Positions 9,622 to 21,253 of a stretch of 64,000 bases of DNA are shown here, piece after piece. Under the pieces are notes generated by a model. That model saw only the letters and a program-made list of their open reading frames with translations. It did no database searches and had not been told where the DNA came from. The translations under genes and the position numbers were made by a program. Position 1 is the first letter of the stretch, and each line of letters opens with the position of its first letter. This DNA is from Primulina eburnea (lineage: Eukaryota > Streptophyta > Magnoliopsida > Lamiales > Gesneriaceae): contig NW_027330869.1 in NCBI RefSeq assembly GCF_022965805.1, positions 79,439-143,438 on the forward strand, written 5' to 3'.

Positions 9622-11216
9622 ATGGCGGGGACGATGTTTGAAGGTTGGAACTCACTTACGTTAAGCAACAGGTTTGAGTATTCTTCTATGGAGAAGATCA
9701 GCTCTTCTTTTTCTAAGAGCAGCAGTGCTGATCACTGGGGTTTTTCTTGTTTGGATGAAACGCATAATTGTGAAAGGAAATGCTCGGATTCCAGTGATGG
9801 GTTCGGAGAGAATAACGAGATTATTGATCTGAATGCAAGTTTAAACGGAGAAGATGAGTCTAACATGCATGCAGCGCTACTGGGCAGTGGGAAAGATTAT
9901 TCAAGTAATGGAAATGGGCAATCAAAATTGTGCGCGAGAGGGCACTGGAGGCCTGGGGAGGATGCGAAACTTAAAGAACTCGTCGCCATTTATGGCCCTC
10001 ATAATTGGAACCTTATTGCACAGAAACTAGAAGGAAGATCAGGTAAAATTTGAATAGAACTACTTTATTTATAATCAAATCAATCTAGTTAGGGGTTAAT
10101 CTCTTTTCTTTCTGTTCTCTTTTTGTTTCCTTCTTCTGATTTTGTGATTCTTTGGGTATACGGGCAGGTAAAAGCTGTAGATTAAGATGGTTTAATCAGT
10201 TGGATCCGAAGATTAACAGAAGGGCTTTCAGTGAAGAAGAAGAGGAGAGACTTATGGTTGCTCACAGATTGTATGGCAACAAATGGGCTATGATCGCGAG
10301 GCTGTTCCCCGGAAGAACAGACAATGCAGTGAAGAATCATTGGCATGTTGTTATGGCGAGGAAGTATAGAGAGCAATCCAGTGCTTTCAGGAGGAGGAAA
10401 ATGGGTCGATTTGTCTGTAAGAGAATGGAAGAAGAAGATGATTCCCCTTCGCTCTATAATGTCTCCGCAGATGTTCAAATAGAGACCAAGTGCCAACATT
10501 TTGGTGGTGTGAAGTGTGATTCCGCCGGCGGCGGCGGAGCAACACCTGATACTGGTTATGGATTCTGCTCACCGGAGACATCTGCTGGTTTCTTGACAGG
10601 TATGGATTCTCGGTTCCAGTCTATGGAAAATGAAATCTTGAATATTTATCTAACTGATTATATTATTAAAGATAGGTTCTTAACACAAATTCACTAGTTT
10701 GGCTCGGTTTGCACTTACTAGTTCTCTTCAAGAATTGTGAATCTGTGTGGATTTTGGAACATTTTTCATATGAATAATTAAAATTATTGGCATGATGAAG
10801 AAACCATTTTTCTTTTGAGGTTTGTAACATAATTATGACAATGTGAAACATTGAGAAATATCATATTTTTTGCCCATAATTTATGCTTTATTTCATTTTC
10901 TACTGTTGTTTTTGACACAGGCAGCAACAACAATAATAGTACGAGTGAGATTATGGGAATTTTCAAGAACTGTAGCAAATCTTGGGATGGGACAATTATC
11001 AATTGTTATCCTTCATACCCTTCTCTGATGTCTGCAGTTCAGCAGTCACAGAACCATCACTACCACACTTCAGAGATCTCATCTTCATCACCGCAGCAAG
11101 TTCCAGGAATTGTACCAACCGTAGAGGAAAGAACTGCACCACCACCATTTATAGACTTTCTTGGGGTGGGGCCTTGTGAAGAAAAACTGGAGTCGATTTG
11201 CCAAAAAAAAAGCTGA
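9622..11216 (+). CDS. R2R3-MYB transcription factor, subgroup 21-like (MYB52/54/56/105 group)
   Basis: Exons 9622-10042, 10168-10599 and 10921-11216 join in frame, all with GT-AG introns, to give 382 residues. An acidic, Ser-rich N-terminus (1-103) precedes R2 at about 104-154 ([36 protein letters not shown]) and R3 at about 157-206 ([35 protein letters not shown]). The first Trp of R3 is Phe, as is usual in plant R2R3 MYBs. After the domain come [12 protein letters not shown] and, near the C-terminus (361-368), FIDFLGVG, a motif I associate with subgroup 21. It should be a nuclear DNA-binding regulator. Known relatives act in organ boundaries, secondary walls or seed size; which applies here cannot be read from the sequence. 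The 10168-10697 open frame runs into intron 2 and is not the real end. Confidence 0.93.
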
Positions 11217-11590
11217 AAATGGTTAGTTACAGTCCTTGAATTCTTCTTGTTTAAAAAAGGGAACAGCTTTTTATGTGAAGTGTGGAAAAGTGGAGAGGCA
11301 ACAGTAGGAATTCTTTCAGTTGAGTGACATGAAAATTGCCAAAGCCAGATCTTTTAATGTCATTGATTAGCCCGACTCTCTTTCCATCTTACTTTCTTAT
11401 AATTTCACTGCTGTTCTTTCGGTGAAACTGTTGCGAGAATGTGCAGCAATATTCGTCTTGTCCACTCCCCACTAATTTCTTCCCTTTTCTTCTGCTGATT
11501 CAAATGCAATTTATATGATATCGGAGTCTCACCCGATGTCCCTTGCTCTTAGACTAAGGCTCGAATTTTACAACTTTTTTGTATTAAGAT
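11217..11590 (+). other. MYB 3' UTR and downstream flank
   Basis: Directly downstream of the MYB stop. No further open frame or clear AATAAA signal was found. The 3' UTR presumably ends between 11300 and 11520. Confidence 0.35.
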
Positions 11591-11595
11591 AAAGA

Positions 11596-11750
11596 CACAG
11601 ATTATGTGAGATTGTTTTACGGATTCCATACTTTACCTAAAAAAAACTAATATTTTTGGTATAGAAATAATATTTTTTATGGTTGATTCAAATAAAATAT
11701 TCATCTTACAAAATTGATTCATGAGACCGTCTTACAAGAATTTACGTTAA
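11596..11750. mobile_element. Decayed palindromic MITE copy
   Basis: ATGTGAGATTGTTTTACGGATTC at the left and CATGAGACCGTCTTACAAGAA at the right, with ATATTTTTTATGGTTGATTCAAATAAA between, match the MITE family ends and core with many changes. Target duplications could not be recognised. Confidence 0.5.
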
Positions 11751-11764
11751 AACAAATGTGATTT

Positions 11765-11945
11765 ATATTGTGTCTGTGAGGACTTGTGTGAGTTTTGGTG
11801 GAGACTGGAGTAGGCGAGTGCTTGATGTCAGGAGTTCGATTTTTTAATTCATATTTTTTCGTGCGAATATGTCGTGTAATGTTTGTTCAGTGTGGTCGAA
11901 AGTTTTACTCAGTACGAATCGAAAAACAGAGCTTATATAATCGGG
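11765..11945 (+). mobile_element. Possible tRNA-derived SINE remnant
   Basis: The phrase GCTTGATGTCAGGAGTTCGA near 11820-11840 resembles the B-box and nearby region of plant tRNA-derived SINEs (GGTTCGANNC). A T-rich stretch follows. No clear A-box or duplication was confirmed, so this is tentative. Confidence 0.25.
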
Positions 11946-12329
11946 ATATGTGAATATGATATCTAGTGATTATATTTTTGTTTTACTTTCAAATAAATGC
12001 GGATTATAGTGTGTGCCAGATTATGGAAAATTTACTTGTTGCTTTCTTGAAAATCCTTGCTTTAAAGATTTTTTATTTATATCGTAGAAATTCAATGGAC
12101 AAGTTGTTTCTTCAAAATTCAACATTGGAATTAAAACAAGAGAGAAATAAGGGAGCAAGGATGTTGAAATCTATGATGAATTACAAATGGAATTGTAAAA
12201 TTCTCTATGTTGGATCCAAAAAAGTTGCATTAGTCAAATTTAAAATCCCAATTAATTTTTTTAGTCAAATTTAAGAGTACTCTCCCTATATTATTTTGGG
12301 CATAATTTTACTGCTGATCAATTAATTTA
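11946..12329. other. Intergenic spacer
   Basis: AT-rich, with one open frame (11966-12274) that lacks any recognisable domain and looks like chance. Confidence 0.35.
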
Positions 12330-13333
12330 TCATCGATATGGGCGAAATAGATGAGCTGGATCGGATGCCCCCACCGAATCTACTATCAAGATGTTGAGAA
12401 AAATAAAAGCAAGACGTCCGGATTAAAAGCTTGCTTCTCGGAATAGATGTGAAGATCTGCAACCAAAAGAATAACCATGTGAATGGGCGGTAGAGAGGTG
12501 TCCGGCGTGACCACTCCGATGCTTAAGTCAGTAAAGAATTCGAGCAAGGAACCAATGTAACCAAGTGATGGTTGTGAGATGGGTGTGGAAGGTGACCAGT
12601 GTGCACAATAAATGAGTGTATTCAATATCTGAATAAAGAGTAAATACAAAGAAAGAATATGATATTTATAATAGAGGGTGTAATGATGATCTCGTTCTTC
12701 ATGCTGATCATTAATTATAGTAGGGCGACTGATTATACCCTATTGTTCTGACATGTCAACTTTGTTGAAAGAACTTCTTTTGGAATTCCTTACATAAGGA
12801 TTTCTTATAATTTGGATATGCTATTTTGGGATAAATCTATTAGGAATAGGACTACATAGTACCAAAGAAATTTTTAAAAGAATTAGAAAGAGAAAAATCT
12901 CAAACTAGTCAAATCCAGCCCACATGATCTTGTCAACCACTTGTATCAGTGTCAGAGATAGGTCGGTCGCACACCCTACTTTGTCGGCGTTATTAAATGT
13001 AGCACTTATATCGAAGTGGTCCGGGTAGAATGCCTCTCGGGGACTTATATGAGAGCCCGGGCATCCAATAGCCCGGGGATTCAATAGTCCGGGTAGATTA
13101 AGTCTCGGGTGTTTCAACGGCCCTGTCTTTCCATTGACCATTTCCACATATTCTCCCTGTCAAGTCATACTCTCAAAGTACCGGACAACTTAAGATCAGA
13201 ATATTGATTCAGATTGTCGTCTTATTGACCCTGGAACAGTACATCCTCCTGACCCAGGCATTACTCATGGCCCGGCTTCATGTCTCGGGACATCCCGGGT
13301 ATTATCCATGACCCGGGACATCTCGAGGTATCA
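12330..13333 (-). mobile_element. Tat-type Ty3 LTR (minus), left copy
   Basis: On the minus strand it begins TGATACCTCGAGATG at 13333 and ends at 12330 in a diverged form of GATCGCATCA. It is collinear with the LTRs at 13937-14803 (inverted) and 21254-22085 (same direction). It carries a private insertion of about 136 bp at 12760-12895. No matching 5-bp duplication flanks it, so it is either a rearranged partner of the compound to the right or a solo LTR with lost ends. Confidence 0.8.
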
Positions 13334-13936
13334 TCACTCTTCCTTAAAATAGTCGGGCTAGATTCGTACTCGTTGTCCCGATCAGTATTGTGTGCCCGGT
13401 CAGGAGAAATAATTTGTCATTTAGTCTTCTCGAGATGATAATGATGATGTTACCCTATCGGTGCTGATGTAAGCCCTATGAATTAAATCTTGTCAGAGAC
13501 TCCTCGTTTCCCGAGAAGATAAATCATCATGGCACCTCTAATCCTGTGCCTGTCTTTTCGACTGTCCGGTACAACTTTCGAGGCATATCTGAGCCGTCCA
13601 CATGTTCTCCCATCAACGATCAAGATCATTTCATACCGCATATATATAGTAGCACAAGAGTTTTTCAAAAATCAATTTCAAATTCAAAAAATCGGCCAAA
13701 CTCTTGCAAGTTTTCTTCTCGATCTTTCCAACACGCAACCCTCTTCTCCGGCGATCTTTACATTTTCCAGTCACTCGTCGTCTTCTCATCTTGTAAGTCT
13801 TTTTAAACTTTTTTTCTCCTTTATTCATTATGTCAAACTCTATCTCCTCCACCTCTGGTCGAAATGGCAAGGTTCTGTCGGAGGATATCTCCCCGACCCC
13901 CTCTAACACCTCCGTTCATATTCCCATAGCCATTCC
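13334..13936 (+). other. Unassigned segment between two opposed Tat LTRs
   Basis: About 600 bp not found in the LTRs on either side. It contains CCCGG words and a TATA-like CATATATATAG near 13637. A short frame starts MSNSISSTSGRNGK at 13830 and is cut at 13937 by the next LTR. It looks like the leader and first codons of another retroelement gag, or an LTR end plus leader. The open frames at 13529-13906 are probably chance. Confidence 0.4.
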
Positions 13937-14803
13937 TGATACCCCGAGATGCCCCAGGTCATGGATAATGCCCGGGATGTCCCGGGACATGAAGCCGGGC
14001 CATGAGTGCTGCCCGGGTCAAGAGGATGTACTGTTCTCGGGTCAATAAGACGACAATCTGAATCGATATTCGGATCTTAAGCTGCCGGTATGTTGGGTGT
14101 ATGACTTGACAGGGAGAATCTGTGGAAATGGTCAATGGAAAGACCGGTCGTAGAAACACTCGGGACTTAATCTACCCGGGCTATTGAATCCCCAAGCCAT
14201 TGGATGCTCGAGCTCTCATATAAGTCCCCGAGAGGCACTCTACCCGGACCACTTCGATATGAGTGCTACATTTAATAACGCCGACAAAGTAGGGTGCGCG
14301 GCCGACCTATTTCTGACACTGATACAAGTGGTTGACAAGATCAGGTGGGCTGAATATGACTAGTGTGAGATTTGACATGTCAGAATAATAGGGTATAATC
14401 AGCCGTCCTACTATAATTAATGATTAGCACGAAGAACGAGGTCATCATTACACCCTCTATTATAAATACCAGGTTCCTTCATTGCATTCACTCTCTATTC
14501 AGATATTGAATACACTCGTTTCTTGTGCATTTACTACTCACCTTCCACATCAATCTCACAACCATTCCTTGGTTACATTGGTTCCTTGCTCGAGTTCTTT
14601 ACTGACTTAAGCATTGGAGTGGTCGCGTCGGACACCCCTCCGGTGCCCATTCACGTGGTTATTCTCTTGGTTGCAGATCTTCACATCTATTCCGGGAAGT
14701 AAGCTTTTAATCCAGACATCTTGCTCTTATTTTTCCCAACATCTTGATAGTAGATTCGGTGGAGCATCCGACCCGGCTCATCCATTTGGCCCGGATCGCA
14801 TCA
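13937..14803 (+). mobile_element. Tat-type Ty3 5' LTR (plus) of the inverted compound, left arm
   Basis: It starts TGATACCCCGAGATGCCCC and ends CGGATCGCATCA. The primer-binding site follows at once. It is an inverted counterpart of 21254-22085. CTTAAGCATTGGAGTGGTCG and GGACACCCCTCCGG at 14607-14640 mark the region shared with the orphan LTR at 4545-5225. Confidence 0.85.
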
Positions 14804-14822
14804 TTGGCACTGTCTGTGGGAA
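14804..14822 (+). other. Primer-binding site, left arm (mutated)
   Basis: TTGGCACTGTCTGTGGGAA corresponds to the TTGGCGCCGTCTGTGGGAA site of many plant Tat/Ogre-type elements, generally ascribed to tRNA-Arg. Here GCGCC has become GCACT, consistent with decay of methylated CpG. Confidence 0.7.
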
Positions 14823-14845
14823 ATTCTGAGTTATAAGGCGTTGAT

Positions 14846-17800
14846 ATGACTCCTACAAGGAGGGCAAACCAAGACACTTCTCGTATCCAGGAAGAGAATA
14901 ACGTTCGTCTTTCTGGTGCATGTGGCCCGTCACCTAATGGGCCCCAGCCTACCATCAATTTAACACCAGATGATTTAACCAAAATTGTAACTGATGCTGT
15001 TAAGACAGCCATGGCAATGAAAGATTTTACTCATCATTCCACCCATCCCGAGCAAGAGCGTGAGCAGCTGCAGGAAGAAGAGAAAGGGGAGGAGGAGAGA
15101 GAGTCAAGTGCAGGTTCTAAATCTCCTATTGTGGCAGAGGAGTTAGAAGAACTAAGGAAGAAGGTGAAAATGTTGGAATGTCAAGTTGGTTCTAGAAGCA
15201 GCACACAAGTTGTTAAAGGATGCCCATTCTCTGATGTCATAGTCCGGGAACCACTGCCCGGGAACTTCAAGTCAGCCCGAATGAAAGACTATGATGGGGT
15301 TCTGACCCCGAAGAACACCTTGCTCGATTTGAAATTATGGCTATGTTACATTGCTATGGAGATCAAATCAAATGTAAAAGTATTTTTGACCAACCTGATT
15401 GACTCGGCCCAAAGATGGTTTGAAGGGCTAGCGCCTCAGAGCATTCATTCTTTTGAAGATTTTCAAAAATATTTTTGCACCAATTCAGTAGCAGCAAGAA
15501 ATACAAGAAGACTGCCTTCAGTCTGTTCGAAGTGAAACAGGGCCAGGACGAAACTTTAAGGGCATATATCAAAAGATTTAATCGAGTAGCTTTGGATGTT
15601 CTCGTCTGCGCCCCTGAGAGTAAAACTACTGCTTTTATGCAAGAGTTATGGGAGAGAGATTTCTTTCGATCTCTCACCAAAAATTACCCGGGAACTTTTA
15701 AGATCTCCTGTCCCGGGCAGAGAAATACATCAACATGGAGGAGGCGCATAACCAAAAAAGAGGCCTTAAAAAGAGCAAGAAGAGACCGGGTTGTCAGACC
15801 CGAGGAGAGAATCCACAAGAAGAGTGGTTTAGGGCTGTTCTCTCATGTACCCTTGAGAATTGCCCGGGATCGAGAAATTCAGGAATGCAGTTCAGACGTA
15901 GCCCCGCCTCCAAGTTCGATGGCACGGACACCAAAACCAGGGAAGGAATGGTGGTTCTGCACCCTTCGCAAAGAATGTTCTCACAACACAAGTGAGTGCC
16001 GAACTCTAAGGAAGGAGTCTGGTAAGCGTCCTGTGCCAGAATCTCATCCACCCAATATATGTCTAGACAACCACCTTCGTTGTCTCGACGTCCCGAACCT
16101 AATGTTCCCCGAAAATCAGCAGATATCCCTAGTGGAAGTAAGAGAGAGGAAAGAAGTTCCCGGGAAGAAAAAAGTAGACAGCCAGAGAAGAGAAATGCTT
16201 TCTCGACTCGAGGATTAATAAAAATGATTTCGGGAGGATCCACAGATGGTGATTCCAATCGATCCCGGAAGGCGAGAAACAGAAGAGAGTGTCTAGTGAT
16301 TGATGGGAAGGTAAGGAATGAGCCAGTCATAAGTTTTGGTCCAAAAGACCTCAGGGGAGTCGGTCTGCCCCATAACGATGCTCTCGTTATTCAAGCTCGA
16401 GTGGCTAATAACGATGTATTAAGAGTTTTCGTGGACAATGGCAGCTCAACTTCATCTTTAAGGAAGCATTGATTGAGATGGATTTGCATGAGTATCAGTT
16501 AGAGACAGTTGAGACTGTCCTATTTGACTTTGCGGGTCACGCTGTATACCCAGAAGGGGAAATAACATTGCCACTAACCTTGGAACTGGGGATTTATGAA
16601 AGACAGTCATGACAGTCTTTACAGTGGTGGATGTCCCGTCCTCATACAATATTATCCTTGGAAAACCAGCTATGAATGAGATGAGAGCTTTGGCCTCCAC
16701 TTATCATCAAAAAATTAAATTTCCATTACGAGGACGAGTCGGCGAGGTCAGGGGAGATCAACCATCATCTCGGAAGTGCTATGGGGAGACTGTCCGAGTA
16801 GATCAGAAGAAGGCGAGAAGGAGGAGAAGGGGAATAAGGAAAGTCAAGCAGATGAGGTGGCTAAGGAAAGGGAAGTGCATTTTGTTGCGGAGGAAGAACA
16901 AGAAACAGTGGAGGTTGAGCCAGGGAAACATATGCGGGTGGCCCGAGACATCAATGCGCCCACCCGGATAAATATCTTAAACTGTTTAAAAGCTAACATC
17001 AATGTTTTCACTTGGTCTCAACAGGAATTAGCCGGGATCTCACCACAAGTGGCCGAGCACAAACTAAATATCCTCCCGGGATCCCGACCCGTGAAATAAA
17101 AAATGAGGCACTTCGGCCCCGAGAAAGATAAAGTCATTGATGAACATGTTGGAGAGATATTGCGGGCTGGCCACATTCGAGAAGTCCAATTTCCTACTTG
17201 GCTCTCGAATGTGGTCCTTGTTCCAAAAGCAACCGGAAAGTGGAGAATGTGTGTAGACTTCCGAGACTTAAATAAAGCTTGTCCCAAGGATTGTTATCCA
17301 CTTCCTCGGATTGATCAACTGTTGGACAAAATATCTGGGTTCGAATTATTAAGCTTTATGGATGCTTATCAGGGGTACCACCAAATCCCTTAGCCCGTGA
17401 AGATCAAGATAAAGCCAGTTTTATCACTTCTGGATGCACTTTTTGCTATGCGGTTATGCCCTTTGTATTGAAAAATGTCGGGGCCACATACCAACGTCTG
17501 ATGAATTATGTTTTTCAGAAGCAGATTGGTCGGAACATTGAAGTCTATGTGGATGATATCCTGATCAAAACCCGAGAAGTTTCTTGCTTTGTTAATGATC
17601 TGACTGAGGCTTTCGCGTCCCTGAACGATATGGAATAAAGCTCAACCCGTCCAAGTATGTATCTGGGGTAAGAAGTGAGAAGTTTTTGGGGTTTTTGGTA
17701 ACAGATCAAGGAATTGAAGTAAATCCAGACAAGATCAAAGCAATAATTGACATACCTTCCCCATATCTGTCCGGGAAGTTTAGAAATTGACCGGAGAAAT

Positions 17801-18243
17801 CGCTGCTTTATCTCGATTTATTTCTCGGTCTGCCCATCGAAGTTATCCATTTTTTCAAGTTCTAAGAAAGGCACAAAAATTTGGCTGAGATGAAAAATGT
17901 GAGCAAGCTTTCCAAGATTTGAAGAAGCATTTGGCCGAGTTGCCTGTCTTGGTAAAACCAGAGCTTGGGGAAAAATTGTGGATTTATTTATCTGCTACTG
18001 AGCACGCCCTTAGCTCCATACTTGTCAAGGAGGAAGGGACCGACAAAAAGCCAATATATTATGTAAGTCATGCCCTCAGAGGAGCTGAATTACAGTGAGG
18101 TGGAGAAAATAGCCCTGAACCTGGTGATGACTGTCCGGAAACTAAGACCATATTTTCTCTCACACCCAATTGTGGTTCTCACTAATTCTCCACTCGGGAG
18201 AATCATGACACATGCTGAAGTCTCGGGAAGAATGGTTAAGTGG
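14846..18243 (+). pseudogene. Ty3/Tat gag-pol pseudogene, left arm (truncated in RNase H)
   Basis: The Gag start MTPTRRANQDTSR is at 14846, and a retrotransposon gag domain (SAQRWFEGLAPQSIHSFEDFQ, then LRAYIKRFNRVALDV after a frameshift near 15475-15535) follows. A protease-like VFVDNGSS lies near 16430. The RT has WRMCVDFRDLNKACPKDCYPLPRIDQ (17248-17325), FMDAYQGYHQIP, and the catalytic YVDDILIKTR near 17547. RNase H fragments run to VSGRMVKW at 18243. It is broken by a nonsense codon at 17097-17099 (the right arm has CAA), a frameshift at about 17393 and others. Integrase is absent because the sequence switches at 18241-18243 into an inverted copy. The element would encode cytoplasmic Gag particles and a replicating Pol. 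Confidence 0.9.
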
Positions 18244-21211
18244 ATAACTTCGATGGGCAGATCGGGAAATAAATCGAGATAAGGCAGCGATTTTCTCGGT
18301 CAATTTCTGAACATCCCGGACAGATTGGGGGGAAGGCATGTCAATTATTGCTTTGATCTTGTCTGGATTTACTTCAATTCCTCGATCTGTTACCAAAAAA
18401 CCCAAAAACTTTCCACTTCATACCCCAAATACACACTTGGCCGGGTTGAGCTTTATTCTATATCGCTTCAGGGTCGCGAAGGTCTCAGTCAGATCATAAA
18501 CGAAACAAGAAATTTCTCGGGTTTTGATCAGGATATCATCCATATAGACTTCAATGTTCCGGCCAATTTGCTTCTGAAAAACATGATTCATCAGACATTG
18601 GTATGTGGCCCCGACATTTTTCACTCCAAAGGGCATAACCACGTAGCAAAAAGTGCCTCCAGAAGGGATAAAACTGGCTTTATCTTGATCTTCACGGGCT
18701 AAGGGGATTTGGTGGTACCCCTGATAAGCATCCATTAAGCTTAATAATTCGAACCCAAATGTTGAGTCCACCAGTTGATCAATCCGAGGAAGTGGATAAC
18801 AATCCTTTTGACAAGCTTTATTCAAGTCTCGGAAGTCTACACATATTCTCCACTTTCCGGTGGCTTTTGGAACAAGGACAACATTCGAGAGCGAAGTAGG
18901 GAATTGGACTTCTCGAATGTGGCCGGCCCGCAACAGCTCTCTAACATGTTCATCAATGACTTTATCTTTCTCGGGGCCGAAGTGCCTCTTTTTTTGTTTC
19001 ACGGGTCGGGATCCCGGGAGGATATTTAGTTTGTCCTCGGCCACTTTTGGTGAGATCCCGGCTAATTCCTGTTGAGACCAAGCGAAAACATTGATGTTAG
19101 CTTTTAAACAGGTTAAGAGATTTACCCGGGTGGGCGCATTGATGTCTCGGGCCACTCGGATATGTTTCTCGGGCTCAACCTCCACTGTTTCTTGTTCTTC
19201 CTCTGCAACAAAATGCACTTCCCTTTCCTTGGTCACCTCATCTGCTTGACTTTCCTTCTTCCCTTTCTCCTCCCTTCTCGCCTTCTTCTTATCCACTCGG
19301 ACAGTCTCCCCATAGCACTTCCGAGGAGAGGGTTGATCTCCTCTGACCTCGCCGACTTGTCCTCGTACTGGAAATTTAAATTTTTGATGATAAGTGGAGG
19401 CCACAGCTCTCATCTCATTCATAGCTGGTCTTCCAAGGATAATATTGTATTAGGACGGGGCATCCACCACTGTAAAGACTGTCATGATTGTCTTTCATAA
19501 ATCCCCGGTTCCCAAGGTTAGTGGCAATATTATTTTCCCTTCCGGGTATACAGCGTGACCCGCAAAGCTACATAGGGCAGTCTCAATTGTCTCTAACTGA
19601 TACTCATGTAAATCCATCTGAATCAATGCTTCCTTGAAGATGAAGTTGACAGAGCTGCCATTGTCCACGAATACTCTTAATACATCATAAGTAGCCACTC
19701 GAGCTTGAATAACGAGAGCATCGTTATGGGGCAGACTGACTCCCCTGAGGTCTTCTGGATCAAAACTTATGACTGAATCATTTCTTACCTTCCCATCAAT
19801 CTCTAGACACTATCTTCTGCTTCTCGCCTTCCAGGCTCGATTGGAGTCACCATCTGTGGATCCTTCCGAAATCATTTTAATTAATCCTCGAGTCGGAGAA
19901 GCATTTCTCTTCTCTGGATGTCTACTTCTTTCTTCCCGGGAACTTCCTTCCTCTCTCCTACTTCCACTCGGGATATCTGCTGATTTCTGGGGAACATTAG
20001 GTCTGGGACGTCGAGAAAACCAAGGTGGTTGTCTAGACCTATCTCGGGAGAGGATGTGAATTTGGCACAGGACGCCTACCAGAGTCCTTCCTTAGAGTTT
20101 GGCACTCACTTGTGTTGTGAGAACATTCTTTGTGAAGGGTGCAAAACCCTTTCTTCTCTGGTTTTGGTGCTCGTGCCATCGAACTTGGAGGCGGAGTCCT
20201 GAATTTCTCGATCCCGGGAAATTCTCAAGGGTACATGAGAGAACAGCCCTGAACACGGTCTGACAACCCGGTCTCCTCTGGATCTTTTTAAGGCCTCTTT
20301 TTTTGGTTCCGCGTCTCCTCCATGTAAATGTATTTCTCTGCCCGGGACAGGAGATCTTCAAAGTTCCCGGGTAATTTTTTGGTCAGAGATCGAAAGAAAT
20401 CTCCCTCTCATAACCCTTGCATAAAATTAGTAGTTTTAGTCTCAGGGACACAGGCGGGAACATCCAAAGCTACTCGATTAAATCTCTTGATATATGCCCT
20501 TAAAGTTTCGTCCTGGCCCTGTTTCACTTCGAACAGACTGAAGGTCGTTTTCTTGTATTTCTTGCTGCTACTGAATTGGTGTAAGAATATTTTTTGAAAA
20601 TCTTCAAAAGAATGAATGCTCTGAGGCGCTAGCCCTTCAATCCATCTTTGGGCCGAGTCAATCAGGGTGGTCAAAAATACTTTACATTTGATTTGATCTC
20701 CATAGCAACATAACATAGCCATATTTTCAAATCGAGCAAGGTATTCTTAGGAGTCGGAACCCCCATCATAGTCTTTTATTCGGGCTGACTTGAAGTGCTA
20801 GGGCAGTGGTTCCCGGACTATGGCATCAGAGAATGGACATCCTTTAACAACTTGTGTGCTGCTTCTAGAACCAATTTGCCCTTCCAACATTCTCACCTTC
20901 TTCCTTAGTTCTTCTAACTCCCTGCCACAGTAGGAGTTTAGAACCTGCACTTGACTCCCTCTCCTCCTCCCTTTTCTCTTCTTCCTGCAGTTTCTCACGC
21001 TCTTGCTCGGGATGGGTGGAATGATGAGTAGAAGCTTTCTTTGCCATGACTGCCTTAACAACATCAGTTACAATTTTGGTTAATTCATCAGGTGTTAATT
21101 GATGGTAGGCTGGGGACCATTAGGTGACGGGCTACATGCACTAGAAAGACGGGCGTTATTCTCTTCATGGATCCGAGAAGTGTCTTGGTTTGCCCTTCTT
21201 GTAGGAGCCAT
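18244..21211 (-). pseudogene. Ty3/Tat gag-pol pseudogene, right arm (truncated after RT)
   Basis: Read on the minus strand from ATG 21211: a gag with frame breaks (21064-20092), including SAQRWIEGLAPQSIHSFEDFQ and LRAYIKRFNRVALDVPAC; a protease region at 19698-19495 (VFVDNGSSVNFIFKEAL); then a 334-codon open RT frame at 19422-18418 with CVDFRDLNKAC, LMDAYQGYHQIPL, CYVVMPFGVKNVGATYQ and catalytic YMDDILIKTRE. The frame continues at 18405 (MGFLVTDRGIEVNPDKIKAI...IAALSRFISRSAHRSY) up to the fusion point. It lacks RNase H and integrase. Compared with the left arm, the shared RT block differs at roughly one residue in ten, so the two arms are separate copies. Confidence 0.9.
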
Positions 21212-21234
21212 ATCAACGCCTTATAACTCAGAAT

Positions 21235-21253
21235 TTCCCTCAGACGGCGCCAA
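21235..21253 (-). other. Primer-binding site, right arm
   Basis: On the minus strand TTGGCGCCGTCTGAGGGAA directly follows the LTR end. It keeps the GCGCC that is mutated in the left arm, so the two arms decayed separately. Confidence 0.7.

Noticed and set aside
10152..10697. MYB ending at 10697 by reading through intron 2
   Set aside because: A clean GT-AG intron (10600-10920) leads to an exon with the FIDFLGVG motif typical of the subgroup.
13529..13906. 125-codon plus frame and overlapping minus frame
   Set aside because: No domain; overlapping frames on both strands in the segment between two LTRs, most likely chance.
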